From contig NZ_JABAHZ010000003.1 in the NCBI RefSeq assembly GCF_012641265.1, forward strand, positions 434,001 to 498,000: a stretch of DNA of 64,000 bases, written 5' to 3'. The stretch comes from Chitinophaga eiseniae. GTDB lineage: Bacteria > Bacteroidota > Bacteroidia > Chitinophagales > Chitinophagaceae. The notes below the pieces were generated by a model that did no database searches, was not told where the DNA came from, and was given only the letters and a program-made list of their open reading frames with translations. The position numbers and the translations under genes were made by a program. Of the stretch, positions 38,281 to 45,313 are shown piece after piece. Every line of letters starts with the position of its first letter. The stretch's first letter is position 1.

Positions 38281-38302
38281 TACATGATAACGTTATCATG
38301 TA
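38281..38302. promoter_or_regulatory. Perfect 22-nt palindrome upstream of the DUF6934-like gene
   Basis: TACATGATAA-CG-TTATCATGTA is fully self-complementary and overlaps the start of the repeated element at 38297. Position just ahead of the minus-strand gene suggests an operator. Confidence 0.5.
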
Positions 38303-38495
38303 TAAAATATACACGTGGCAAAACGACGTAGTACTTTAAAAAGGCGGATGTTAAACTAAAAAATCTCAAACAGGATCGAACATTGCCATATACTGTCTGT
38401 AAATAAAATTACATACTAAAGAGTATGTTTTTTACTTTATAGCTTACGCAACTCGCCCCCGTCTCTGCTAAGTAGAAACGGGGGCGAGTCGTATA
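38297..38495. repeat. Islet-boundary repeat, copy A
   Basis: Contains TGTATAAAATATACACGTGG (38299-38318), CTCAAACAGGATC (38365-38377), a trailer-like AAATAAAATTACATAC with hairpin ACATACT/AGTATGT and T run, and a 12-bp GC-rich hairpin (38451-38462 with 38478-38489). The first about 150 nt are repeated in the same orientation at 40582-40735. Confidence 0.7.
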
Positions 38496-38552
38496 TGGTT
38501 CGCCAATAAAAGTCACATAAAAAAAGGGGGCTTTTTTGCTTTTATGGCGATG
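38477..38552 (+). repeat. Decayed copy of the tRNA-Asp 3' half and trailer (att-like)
   Basis: Aligns without large gaps to 37336-37411: GGG..CGAGTC of the T-arm, GGT.CG of the acceptor, then AATAAAAGTCACAT and GCTTTTTTGCTTT identical. This is what a duplicated tRNA attachment site would look like after decay. Confidence 0.65.
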
Positions 38553-38719
38553 ACGTCAGATCAAGTCTTCAACTTGATCCATAAAGGCTCCGGGACAGGA
38601 TACAGCGTATCCGGCATGGCTTTTCCCTACCCACCGAAAAACCAGGCATAATTAACCTCTATTTGGTTGCGCTATTTCATCTTGCAACCAAATTTGGGGA
38701 AAATGGACCTCAAACAAGG

Positions 38720-39250
38720 CTACTTTGTACCCGTAGCTGGCTTTTGACCTACAACAGGACACCAGTAAACTTCGTTTGTCATGTTCAGCGTAATTTCCGG
38801 ATGAGTTCCCGAAGCCGCAGCCAATACCTCATTATCACTGAACAATTGGCGTGGGGTGAATCCCGCATTAAATACGATCTGCACCTCTCTCCAAATAGGA
38901 TTGAAACCATCTCCAGGTATAGCATCTATCACGCTAACAAAAGGCTGGTTGTTAGGCAATCCCGGGTCGGATTGATAAATGAAATTAATGCTCTTGTTGT
39001 GTGCAATCTGGCTTGCTTCAGCCTGGGCTGAAAACTCTACAAAATGGATATTGAAAATGGAGGAATCGTAGTACGCTTGTATAGTACTTTTACTCCCCGA
39101 TGTCGTGTTGCCTTGAGCAACCATTTCCGTTGAATTAGCAGTGGCAAGCTTTGAATCAGTTGTTAATTTGGCTTGGTTATCAATTTCTGTTTTACTGCAA
39201 GAAATAAATAGCAGCATAATGGCGGGAATAAGTGTGGTCACCTTTTTCAT
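38720..39250 (-). CDS. Hypothetical secreted lipoprotein
   Basis: 176 residues. Lipoprotein signal peptide with lipobox LLFISC, a Ser/Thr/Asn-rich linker, then a globular domain with IFNIHFVEFSAQAEA, QPFVSVIDAIPGDGFNPIWR, VQIVFNAGF and a terminal VYWCPVV. It resembles DUF7482-type secreted proteins (PGD...W...V, CPVV) as far as I remember, whose role is unknown. Minus strand, in the second islet downstream of tRNA-Asp, 144 nt after the nuclease gene. Confidence 0.6.
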   Translation of the reverse strand: MKKVTTLIPAIMLLFISCSKTEIDNQAKLTTDSKLATANSTEMVAQGNTTSGSKSTIQAYYDSSIFNIHFVEFSAQAEASQIAHNKSINFIYQSDPGLPNNQPFVSVIDAIPGDGFNPIWREVQIVFNAGFTPRQLFSDNEVLAAASGTHPEITLNMTNEVYWCPVVGQKPATGTK

Positions 39251-39394
39251 TATCTATATTTTTAAACTGTGGAAAAAAATACAATAAAAGGTCCGACAGT
39301 TTAAAGCTGCAATTTTTATTCCAGACTCCTGTTAATACTGGTATTTGGGCGGGTATATGTGCTCTTTTTCTTTACAGTGTTTCATCAGTAGTCG

Positions 39395-40447
39395 CTACGA
39401 CCTCACTTCATTATGCTGCGCTTCAAACCGTTGCTTTGCCAAGTGTATCGCCAAATGTAACTTTTGTTGCAATACTTCCTTTGGAGGCAGTTCGAGAAGA
39501 TACTGGGCAACATGTATACCTGCTGCGTCAAGTTCTAATAGTTCGACCAATTCATCATTCTTATCAGCACAAAGTATCAATCCGATCGGAGATAACTCAT
39601 ATGGTTGCTGCTCGTATTTAGCGAGCCAGCGAAGATATAATTCCATCTGGCTTTTATGGCTATGCTCAAATTTACCTAGTTTCAGATCTATAGCGACCAG
39701 ACGCCTTAACTTACGATGATAAAATAAAAGATCAATGTAATAGTCGTTATCATCGATAGCAATTCGTTTTTGCCTGGCTAAAAATGCAAAATCATTACCT
39801 AGTTCTAAAATAAATAACTGTAATTGATATATAATGCTTTGTTCCAGATCTCTTTCATTATAGGTATCATGTAAACCTAAAAAATCCAAAATGTATGGAT
39901 CTTTGAATGTAAGATCCGTTGTCATTTCTTTGCCGTTCCGTAAAAGTTTAAGATCATTTTGAATGACTAGTTCCGGCTTCTTACTAATTGCAGTCCGCTC
40001 ATAAAGCATAGAGTTTATTCGCTCCTGCAATTGACGGCTACTCCATCGTTCATTGGACGCCATTGTCAGGTAAAATTCACGTTGCAGCTCATCTTTTAAA
40101 TAGACAATTGTTTTTATATGTGTCCAACTTAATTGTCTCTGCACCGCGGAGACAATTTGTGCTTCGGAGAAAATCTCTGCACTGCGGAGACAATGCCGTA
40201 AAGTCTTTTCATCCCATCCCTTGCCAAAGATCTCTATCAATCGGTTGGATAATTTCTTTACAACTTGTTTCCCATAGTCAGCCCTTTGATGCCCCAAAAC
40301 ATGCTTATTTAATTTGGCACCCACACTCCAATATAATAATACCAGTTCCGTATTTACTCTCATCAGCGCCTTCTGCCTGCTACTTTCAATTAAATCTTTT
40401 ATTTCATCAAATAACAATTGTTCTTCCTTTATCCGGGTATTCCTCAT
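39395..40447 (-). CDS. DUF1016 family PDDEXK nuclease (YhcG-like)
   Basis: 350 residues. N-terminal helical DUF1016 domain (about 10-150) with VLLYWSVGAKLNKHVLG, YGKQVVKKLSNRL and LSWTHIKTIV, then the YhcG PDDEXK domain (about 170-340) with ILDFLGL, the catalytic pattern YYIDLLFYHRKLRRLVAIDL followed by KLGKF (Asp...Asp-Leu-Lys) and PIGLILCADKND. The family is found with type I restriction systems or alone on mobile DNA; its substrate is not settled. Here no hsd genes are near. Homologous repeat copy B lies upstream. Confidence 0.88.
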   Translation of the reverse strand: MRNTRIKEEQLLFDEIKDLIESSRQKALMRVNTELVLLYWSVGAKLNKHVLGHQRADYGKQVVKKLSNRLIEIFGKGWDEKTLRHCLRSAEIFSEAQIVSAVQRQLSWTHIKTIVYLKDELQREFYLTMASNERWSSRQLQERINSMLYERTAISKKPELVIQNDLKLLRNGKEMTTDLTFKDPYILDFLGLHDTYNERDLEQSIIYQLQLFILELGNDFAFLARQKRIAIDDNDYYIDLLFYHRKLRRLVAIDLKLGKFEHSHKSQMELYLRWLAKYEQQPYELSPIGLILCADKNDELVELLELDAAGIHVAQYLLELPPKEVLQQKLHLAIHLAKQRFEAQHNEVRS

Positions 40448-40581
40448 TTCAGAATAATTTAAATGGAAAATTGGGCAGCTTTCCTATACCGCCTATTCTT
40501 TCAAGTCGCTGATATAAAAGGATTATAACCGACGTAGGTATCGTACAGCAATAAGCGACTCTCTTTACACAACAACACTAT

Positions 40582-40790
40582 CGTGTATAAAATATACACG
40601 TGGTAAAATGATGAAGTACTTAAAAAAATGGGAATTAAATTAATCAACTCAAACAGGATCAAACATTGTTCCACGCAGTCCGTAAATAAAATTCATACTT
40701 TAAAAGCGTATAGCTTTTCACTTTACGCCAGACGCGGCTTGAACCTGTAGATAGGATCGAGCCGCGCCCAGATTCAGTTAGGTAGCCGAT
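40582..40790. repeat. Islet-boundary repeat, copy B
   Basis: Same orientation as copy A, offset about 2.28 kb. Shares TGTATAAAATATACACGTGG (40584-40603), CTCAAACAGGATC (40648-40660), GTCCGTAAATAAAATT (40678-40693) and a following T-rich CTTTTCACTTTACG. A hairpin CGCGGCT/AGCCGCG follows (about 40733-40766). Upstream of the DUF1016 gene, downstream of DUF4236-SH3. Confidence 0.68.
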
Positions 40791-40825
40791 TAAATTTTTA
40801 AAGGCTGGCCACTGTGCCCTGCCCT

Positions 40826-42193
40826 TTATTGATAACAATCTTCCATCCTGGATTGTAACGTACCTATCTTGCCGATAAAACCCATAAAATCATCCATGGC
40901 AGAAAGTTTCGAGGTAGCAATCATCTCAAAAATACCGGTGCCTGATGTAAACGTATATTCTGAATAGGCACATATCGGAAGCCTGCGATTATTATTGAAG
41001 CGCATGTCTGGTCCACCAGCTTTATTTACATATTGCCAGGTATAATCGAGTACCCTCGCATCCCAGGGTAGCGTTTCTGATTCAATGAACTGCGTTGCAA
41101 GGCCAGTTACGCGTAAGTTTTTATAGAATACGGCTGCAAAAGTACTTCCACGTTTTATCAGTAGACGTTCAGGTAAGAAATATAATTCCATTTTATGGAG
41201 CGAGATACATGGAATCGCCACATTGGCAATAAAATAAGGAACCGGCATTTTGTTCCCGGATAGACCTGGTATCCTTACCCTTCTTATCAGCTTACCTGCT
41301 CCTCCATTTCGCTTATAGTCCGTTGTACCTTGAGCATTCAGGTATTGCCAGATTCTTGAAGACTGGGAAAACGTAACAAAATGAGCCTGGAATTGCTGGT
41401 ACACCTGTTGGTATTTATCATCCATGTCATAATGTAATTCGATGCTGAGTCTTTTCTTATCCATTTTTTTCAACCAACGGATAAATGGAACTAAGCAAAG
41501 CATATACAATACCATTTCATATCCCAGGTACTTGTTTACCAGGTATGTTTCTTCCGCTCTCACTTCTTCAGAAGACAGGTGGCTAATTTCCGACAACTCA
41601 CGGCTTACGTAGCCAGAAGAATCCGACAGTCTTACTTTCAACCATTGCTGATTGGAGCTGTCCTGCAATGAAAATTTTTGATCATAATCGGCCGTTCGTA
41701 AAACCTGGGCTTTCAGATTAGGCTCCTTTCGAATATTAGCACCCTTAAATGCCAATATTCTCACAATAGTGCTGTCTACCGCCGGTTGAACTATTCTATC
41801 CCGCTTGCCAAAAGAAAAAAAAGTCAACGCCAGGACGATTAATACCAGCGGTAATTTAGCCGCTTTTACATATGAAATTTTTGCACACTTCTGATTCAAT
41901 TCAGTAATAAATGCCAGCGAATCTGTATCAGTCAGTTCTTCCACTGCCGCGGAAGTTATATTATCAGATGCATCATTTGGTTGTACCTGATAGGTAGGAC
42001 GCGGTAAGTGCGAAGCGGGGCCGGATATTTTCTGCCGATAGCTGATACCATGCGTACTTAAGTTGACGTATGTTCCACCCAGCCCCATATTGATGCGTGC
42101 ACCTTTCACTCCCACTGAATAACTAATACCTTTTTTAGAAAAGTTCATTCTGAATGGTCCGGCACTAAAAGATTTACGGTATGACCAACCCAT
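40826..42193 (-). CDS. DUF4236 - SH3 domain membrane protein
   Basis: 455 residues. N-terminal DUF4236 (about 1-55: SYRKSFSAGPFRMNFSKKGI, then GVKGARINMGLGGTYVN), a linker, a membrane helix near 112-130 (LVLIVLALTFFSFG), a bacterial SH3 domain (about 142-200: ANIRKEPNLKAQVLRTADYD, WLKVRLSDSSGYVSREL), a second helix near 222-242, and a C-terminal domain of about 210 residues that I cannot assign. DUF4236 proteins are small and of unknown role; SH3b domains often bind cell-wall or peptide ligands. Probably the third accessory gene unit behind tRNA-Asp. Confidence 0.75.
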   Translation of the reverse strand: MGWSYRKSFSAGPFRMNFSKKGISYSVGVKGARINMGLGGTYVNLSTHGISYRQKISGPASHLPRPTYQVQPNDASDNITSAAVEELTDTDSLAFITELNQKCAKISYVKAAKLPLVLIVLALTFFSFGKRDRIVQPAVDSTIVRILAFKGANIRKEPNLKAQVLRTADYDQKFSLQDSSNQQWLKVRLSDSSGYVSRELSEISHLSSEEVRAEETYLVNKYLGYEMVLYMLCLVPFIRWLKKMDKKRLSIELHYDMDDKYQQVYQQFQAHFVTFSQSSRIWQYLNAQGTTDYKRNGGAGKLIRRVRIPGLSGNKMPVPYFIANVAIPCISLHKMELYFLPERLLIKRGSTFAAVFYKNLRVTGLATQFIESETLPWDARVLDYTWQYVNKAGGPDMRFNNNRRLPICAYSEYTFTSGTGIFEMIATSKLSAMDDFMGFIGKIGTLQSRMEDCYQ

Positions 42194-42451
42194 AACTAAT
42201 GGTTAATAAATGACGAAAGGAAAAGCGTTGTTATTAATTGCGAATCAAAATTAAAAGATGAAAAATGTCGAATCTTACGGGAAACCGTATAGGACCATTA
42301 CTACGTAGTAAAGTGGCTTTAAATATTCATTTCAGTCACCTTGCTAAAATCATAAGGTGCGGCTATCCTTCTTTTTAAACATATAAAAAATTGATTTTTA
42401 ACACTTTATATTATTACAAGCATTCACTTCCCGAAATTTCTCTCAAATAAA

Positions 42452-42483
42452 TTTGCGAAACTGATCAGTTGCATATATATTTG
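42452..42483 (+). promoter_or_regulatory. Promoter of the DoxX-ArsR-SRPBCC cluster
   Basis: TTTG (42452-42455), 20-nt spacer, TATATTTG (42476-42483), a perfect -7 match. 35 nt before the first ATG. The rest of the divergent gap 42194-42518 shows nothing else clear. Confidence 0.65.
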
Positions 42484-42496
42484 CAACCAATTGGTT
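42468..42496. promoter_or_regulatory. Two palindromic operator candidates over the -7 box
   Basis: GTTGCA/TGCAAC (42468-42473 with 42482-42487) spans the -7 box, and the 12-nt palindrome AACCAATTGGTT (42485-42496) follows over the expected transcription start. Both are well placed for repression by the ArsR-type protein encoded as the second gene. Confidence 0.55.
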
Positions 42497-42518
42497 TCAC
42501 TACTATAATTACATCATT

Positions 42519-42899
42519 ATGAAAAACAAAATCCTTTTTGTGTTATGCCTGCTGACAGGCCTGATGTTCATGAATGCAGGGTTAGACAAATTCTTTCACT
42601 ATATGCCGATCCCTAAAGACATGCCGGAGAAAATGGTAAAAGCCGGGATGGCATTTATGGAAATAGGCTGGCTCATGCCATTGGTAGGCGCCACAGAAGT
42701 GCTTGGTGGCCTGCTGTTAATGATCCCCAGAACCAGGGCGCTGGGAGCGATTGTTATTCTACCGGTTTTAATAGGTATTTTGCTGGCCAATATCAGTATG
42801 GCCCCATCAGGGTTGCCTATTGTATTGGTGCTCATCGCCATCATTGCCTGGGTAATGATCGACAACAGGGAAAAGTACCTGCCCATGATCAGGCAATAA
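42519..42899 (+). CDS. DoxX-family membrane protein
   Basis: 126 residues with four membrane helices (about 4-20, 48-68, 74-92, 97-114) and the DoxX-type pattern GLMFMNAGLDKFFHY near the start and GATEVLGGLLLMIPRTRALG in the middle. The biochemical role of the family is poorly defined. First gene of a cluster whose promoter holds operator-like palindromes; 58 nt before the ArsR-type regulator. Confidence 0.8.
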   Translation: MKNKILFVLCLLTGLMFMNAGLDKFFHYMPIPKDMPEKMVKAGMAFMEIGWLMPLVGATEVLGGLLLMIPRTRALGAIVILPVLIGILLANISMAPSGLPIVLVLIAIIAWVMIDNREKYLPMIRQ

Positions 42900-42957
42900 C
42901 CGGTGGCAGGATAGCGGAGCACTTATCCTGATCTACTAAAAACGAAATGATACCTGT

Positions 42958-43275
42958 ATGAGAAGAGATATTTTCCAGGCCATTGCCGATCCAACGAGAA
43001 GAGCGATTATCGCTTTAATTGCCATACAGGCTATGACCCCCAATGCCATTGCTGAGCATTTCGACACCACCCGGCAAGCTATTTCCAAGCACCTGAAGAT
43101 ATTAACAGAGTGTGAGCTGGTGAAACAGGAACACCAGGGCCGGGAGATATTTTATCAACTTGAAATTGATAAAATGAAAGAAATAGATAAATGGCTGGAA
43201 CAATTCAGGAAAATATGGGAAAGCCGCTTTGACCAACTCGATCAACTTTTAGCCACTATTAAAAAGAAAAAATAA
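42958..43275 (+). CDS. ArsR-family winged-helix repressor
   Basis: 105 residues. Winged-helix start FQAIADPTRRAIIALI, recognition-helix segment DTTRQAISKHLKILTECELV and wing QEHQGREIFYQLE. The ArsR metal-binding cysteine pair is missing, so a metal-independent (SdpR-like) member is likely. Its stop overlaps the next ATG by one base. Such genes commonly precede SRPBCC proteins in Bacteroidota; autoregulation through the palindromes at 42468-42496 is inference. Confidence 0.9.
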   Translation: MRRDIFQAIADPTRRAIIALIAIQAMTPNAIAEHFDTTRQAISKHLKILTECELVKQEHQGREIFYQLEIDKMKEIDKWLEQFRKIWESRFDQLDQLLATIKKKK

Positions 43276-43778
43276 TGAAACCTAATTTGCAATTCGACTT
43301 CATCGCAGATAAAAAAAATAATACGCTGACCATCCGGCGTGAGTTCCTGGCCGACAGGCAACTGGTATGGAATTGTTATACCAAAAGTGAATTGCTGGAC
43401 CGCTGGTTTGCACCCGCTCCATTAACCACCAAAACAAAATCGATGGACTTCCGCGAAGGGGGTCACTGGCACTATGCCATGGTAGAACCCAACGGCACTG
43501 AGTACTGGGGCTATACCGCCTACCTCAAGATCGAAGCCATTGACTTCTACACCGCCCTGGATGCTTTTAGTAATGAAGCAGCTGAAATCAACGAAGCCCT
43601 TCCCCGCGCAGAATGGTTAGTTACTTTTACCGATAAAGGAGAAAATGCCCTGGTAGAAACTATCGTTACCTATAAATCGCTGGCAGACCTGGAACAGGTC
43701 ATCCAAATGGGCATGGAACAAGGAATGACCGCTACCCTGAACAAACTCGATGAATTATTACTCACTTTAAAGTCATAA
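43275..43778 (+). CDS. SRPBCC (AHSA1-like) domain protein
   Basis: 167 residues of the START/Bet v1-like fold: TLTIRREFLADRQLVWNCYT, SELLDRWFAPAP, FREGGHWHYAM and a C-terminal amphipathic helix. The family binds hydrophobic ligands or acts like activator of Hsp90 ATPase C-domains; the ligand is unknown here. Translationally coupled to the ArsR gene (one-base overlap) and 3 nt from the next SRPBCC gene. Confidence 0.88.
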   Translation: MKPNLQFDFIADKKNNTLTIRREFLADRQLVWNCYTKSELLDRWFAPAPLTTKTKSMDFREGGHWHYAMVEPNGTEYWGYTAYLKIEAIDFYTALDAFSNEAAEINEALPRAEWLVTFTDKGENALVETIVTYKSLADLEQVIQMGMEQGMTATLNKLDELLLTLKS

Positions 43779-43781
43779 AAA

Positions 43782-44195
43782 ATGAGCAACAAAGTTACTG
43801 TAACCGCCACTATACATGCGGACCAGAAAAAAGTATGGGACTATTACAATCGCCCCGAGCACATTACAAAGTGGAACTTCGCTGATCCCTCCTGGCATTG
43901 CCCCTCCGCCTCCAACGATCTGCGCGTAGGCGGAAAATACGCCGCCCGGATGGAAGCCAAGGACGGAAGTTTTGGTTTCGACTTTGAAGCCATATATGAT
44001 GAAGTGGTTGACGGCGAAAAATTTACTTATACAATGCCTAACGGCCGACAGGCATCCGTATCGTTCAAAAAGAACGGCGACCAAACCGAGGTAGATGTAA
44101 CATTTGATCCTGAAACAGAGCACCCCATTGAAATGCAGAAAAACGGCTGGCAGGCGATCCTAAACAACTTTAAAAGTTATACGGAAGCAAATTAA
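43782..44195 (+). CDS. SRPBCC domain protein
   Basis: 137 residues, same fold as its upstream neighbour: VTATIHADQKKVWDYYNRPE, HITKWNFADPSWHCP, GGKYAARMEAKDGSFGFDFE and C-terminal NGWQAILNNFKSY. It begins 3 nt after the upstream stop and closes the operon; a terminator follows at 44222-44249. The two SRPBCC proteins are only distantly alike. Confidence 0.87.
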   Translation: MSNKVTVTATIHADQKKVWDYYNRPEHITKWNFADPSWHCPSASNDLRVGGKYAARMEAKDGSFGFDFEAIYDEVVDGEKFTYTMPNGRQASVSFKKNGDQTEVDVTFDPETEHPIEMQKNGWQAILNNFKSYTEAN

Positions 44196-44221
44196 CGATA
44201 GCGAATAAATGTATATTGGGA

Positions 44222-44249
44222 GGGAGATGTGATGACATCTCCCTTTTTT
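44222..44249 (+). terminator. Intrinsic terminator of the SRPBCC operon
   Basis: Perfect stem GGGAGATGT/ACATCTCCC, loop GATG, then TTTTTT. Confidence 0.9.
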
Positions 44250-44289
44250 ATTCTTATTTACACCTCCCACGATTTCCCTACCTTTAACC

Positions 44290-44916
44290 ATGAGCCAATT
44301 AGATTTATTTGAAGATGCCACCCATCACCCTGCATCACCGGGACTACATACCATTCGCGATGGCGCCTACTATTTCCAGCCTGACTTTTTCACCAAAGCG
44401 GAAAGTGAGGCTCTCTTTACTTCGTTGAAAGAACAGATCCAGTGGAAGCAGGAGTCGATGCAGCTCTATGGCAAACAGGTGAATTTTCCCCGGCTAAGTG
44501 CCTGGTACGGCGAAAAGGGAACCACGTATACTTTTTCCGGCGTTACGCACCATCCGCATCCATGGACAGCGGCCTTAATTGATATCAATAAACGCATCAG
44601 CCCACTGGCTGGAGTTGTATTCAACAGTGTGTTATTGAATTTATACCGCGATGGAAATGACTCGATTGCCTGGCATACCGACGCAGAACCGGAACTGGGG
44701 GAGCATCCTGTGATTGCTTCCGTGAATTTTGGTGCTACCAGGAAATTTCAATTGCGGCATATGCAAACAAAAGAAAAAATAGAGATCCTTTTAACCCATG
44801 GCAGTTTACTCATCATGCAGGGCGCATTGCAACATCATTGGCAACACCAGGTACCTAAAACCAGTAAACCGGTAAAAGAGCGGATTAACCTTACCTTCCG
44901 GGTGATTAAATATTGA
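44290..44916 (+). CDS. alkB: AlkB-type 2-oxoglutarate/Fe(II) dioxygenase
   Basis: 208 residues. Double-stranded beta-helix with the iron triad visible: WHTDAEPELGEHPVIASVNFG (H-x-D), the distal His in ALQHHWQHQVPK and the 2-oxoglutarate Arg residues in RINLTFRVI. FNSVLLNLYRDGNDSIAW is the usual substrate-loop region. These enzymes remove alkyl groups from DNA or RNA bases. Single gene; its stop overlaps the convergent gene by 11 nt. The symbol is by family, not by proven orthology. Confidence 0.9.
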   Translation: MSQLDLFEDATHHPASPGLHTIRDGAYYFQPDFFTKAESEALFTSLKEQIQWKQESMQLYGKQVNFPRLSAWYGEKGTTYTFSGVTHHPHPWTAALIDINKRISPLAGVVFNSVLLNLYRDGNDSIAWHTDAEPELGEHPVIASVNFGATRKFQLRHMQTKEKIEILLTHGSLLIMQGALQHHWQHQVPKTSKPVKERINLTFRVIKY

Positions 44917-45313
44917 TATCGGCCTTAAAAATCATAAAAAAGACTACACTAAAATAACTCCAGAGGCAAGAAAATATAATATGCATAGTGGTTTCAAAAC
45001 GCTTGCCTTTCCATAACGAGGGAGCATATACAAAAAACTGGAAGAACAAACGACAAATCCAGAAAATGAACAAACCCAATGACAACAAGTGTCCCAGGCG
45101 GGTATGTAAAATGTCTTCTGCTGCGTAAATGCATCCTATTCCCATCAGGAGTACCACCAAGGCAATAAAGAAAGTATGCACATACATGATTTGCCGGCTT
45201 AAAAGCGTCAACGGCGCAAATTCTTTTCTCCAGTTAAAATACTTTGGAAAAAAAGCGTGTAACAGTGCCAGCAGCACAAGTATGTAACCGGTTGCTTTAA
45301 GATGCCATTCCAT
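44906..45313 (-). CDS. Small four-helix membrane protein
   Basis: 135 residues with four membrane helices (about 6-23, 42-65, 75-95, 107-128). Polar positions are few (FPKYFNWRKEF, CRLFFQFFVYAPSLW), and I do not recognise the family. It overlaps the end of the methyltransferase gene by 17 nt, so it is the last member of a tightly packed four-gene operon. Confidence 0.7.
   Translation of the reverse strand: MEWHLKATGYILVLLALLHAFFPKYFNWRKEFAPLTLLSRQIMYVHTFFIALVVLLMGIGCIYAAEDILHTRLGHLLSLGLFIFWICRLFFQFFVYAPSLWKGKRFETTMHIIFSCLWSYFSVVFFMIFKADINI

Noticed and set aside
38285..38369. Longer start of the DUF6934-like gene at an upstream TTG.
   Set aside because: It would place the palindrome and the conserved repeat inside the coding sequence; an ATG after the palindrome is more plausible.
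37400..42200. Integrase, transposase or CRISPR elements in the tRNA-associated region.
   Set aside because: No tyrosine recombinase, DDE transposase or regularly spaced repeats were seen; the direct repeats are only 2-4 copies with long, unequal spacing.
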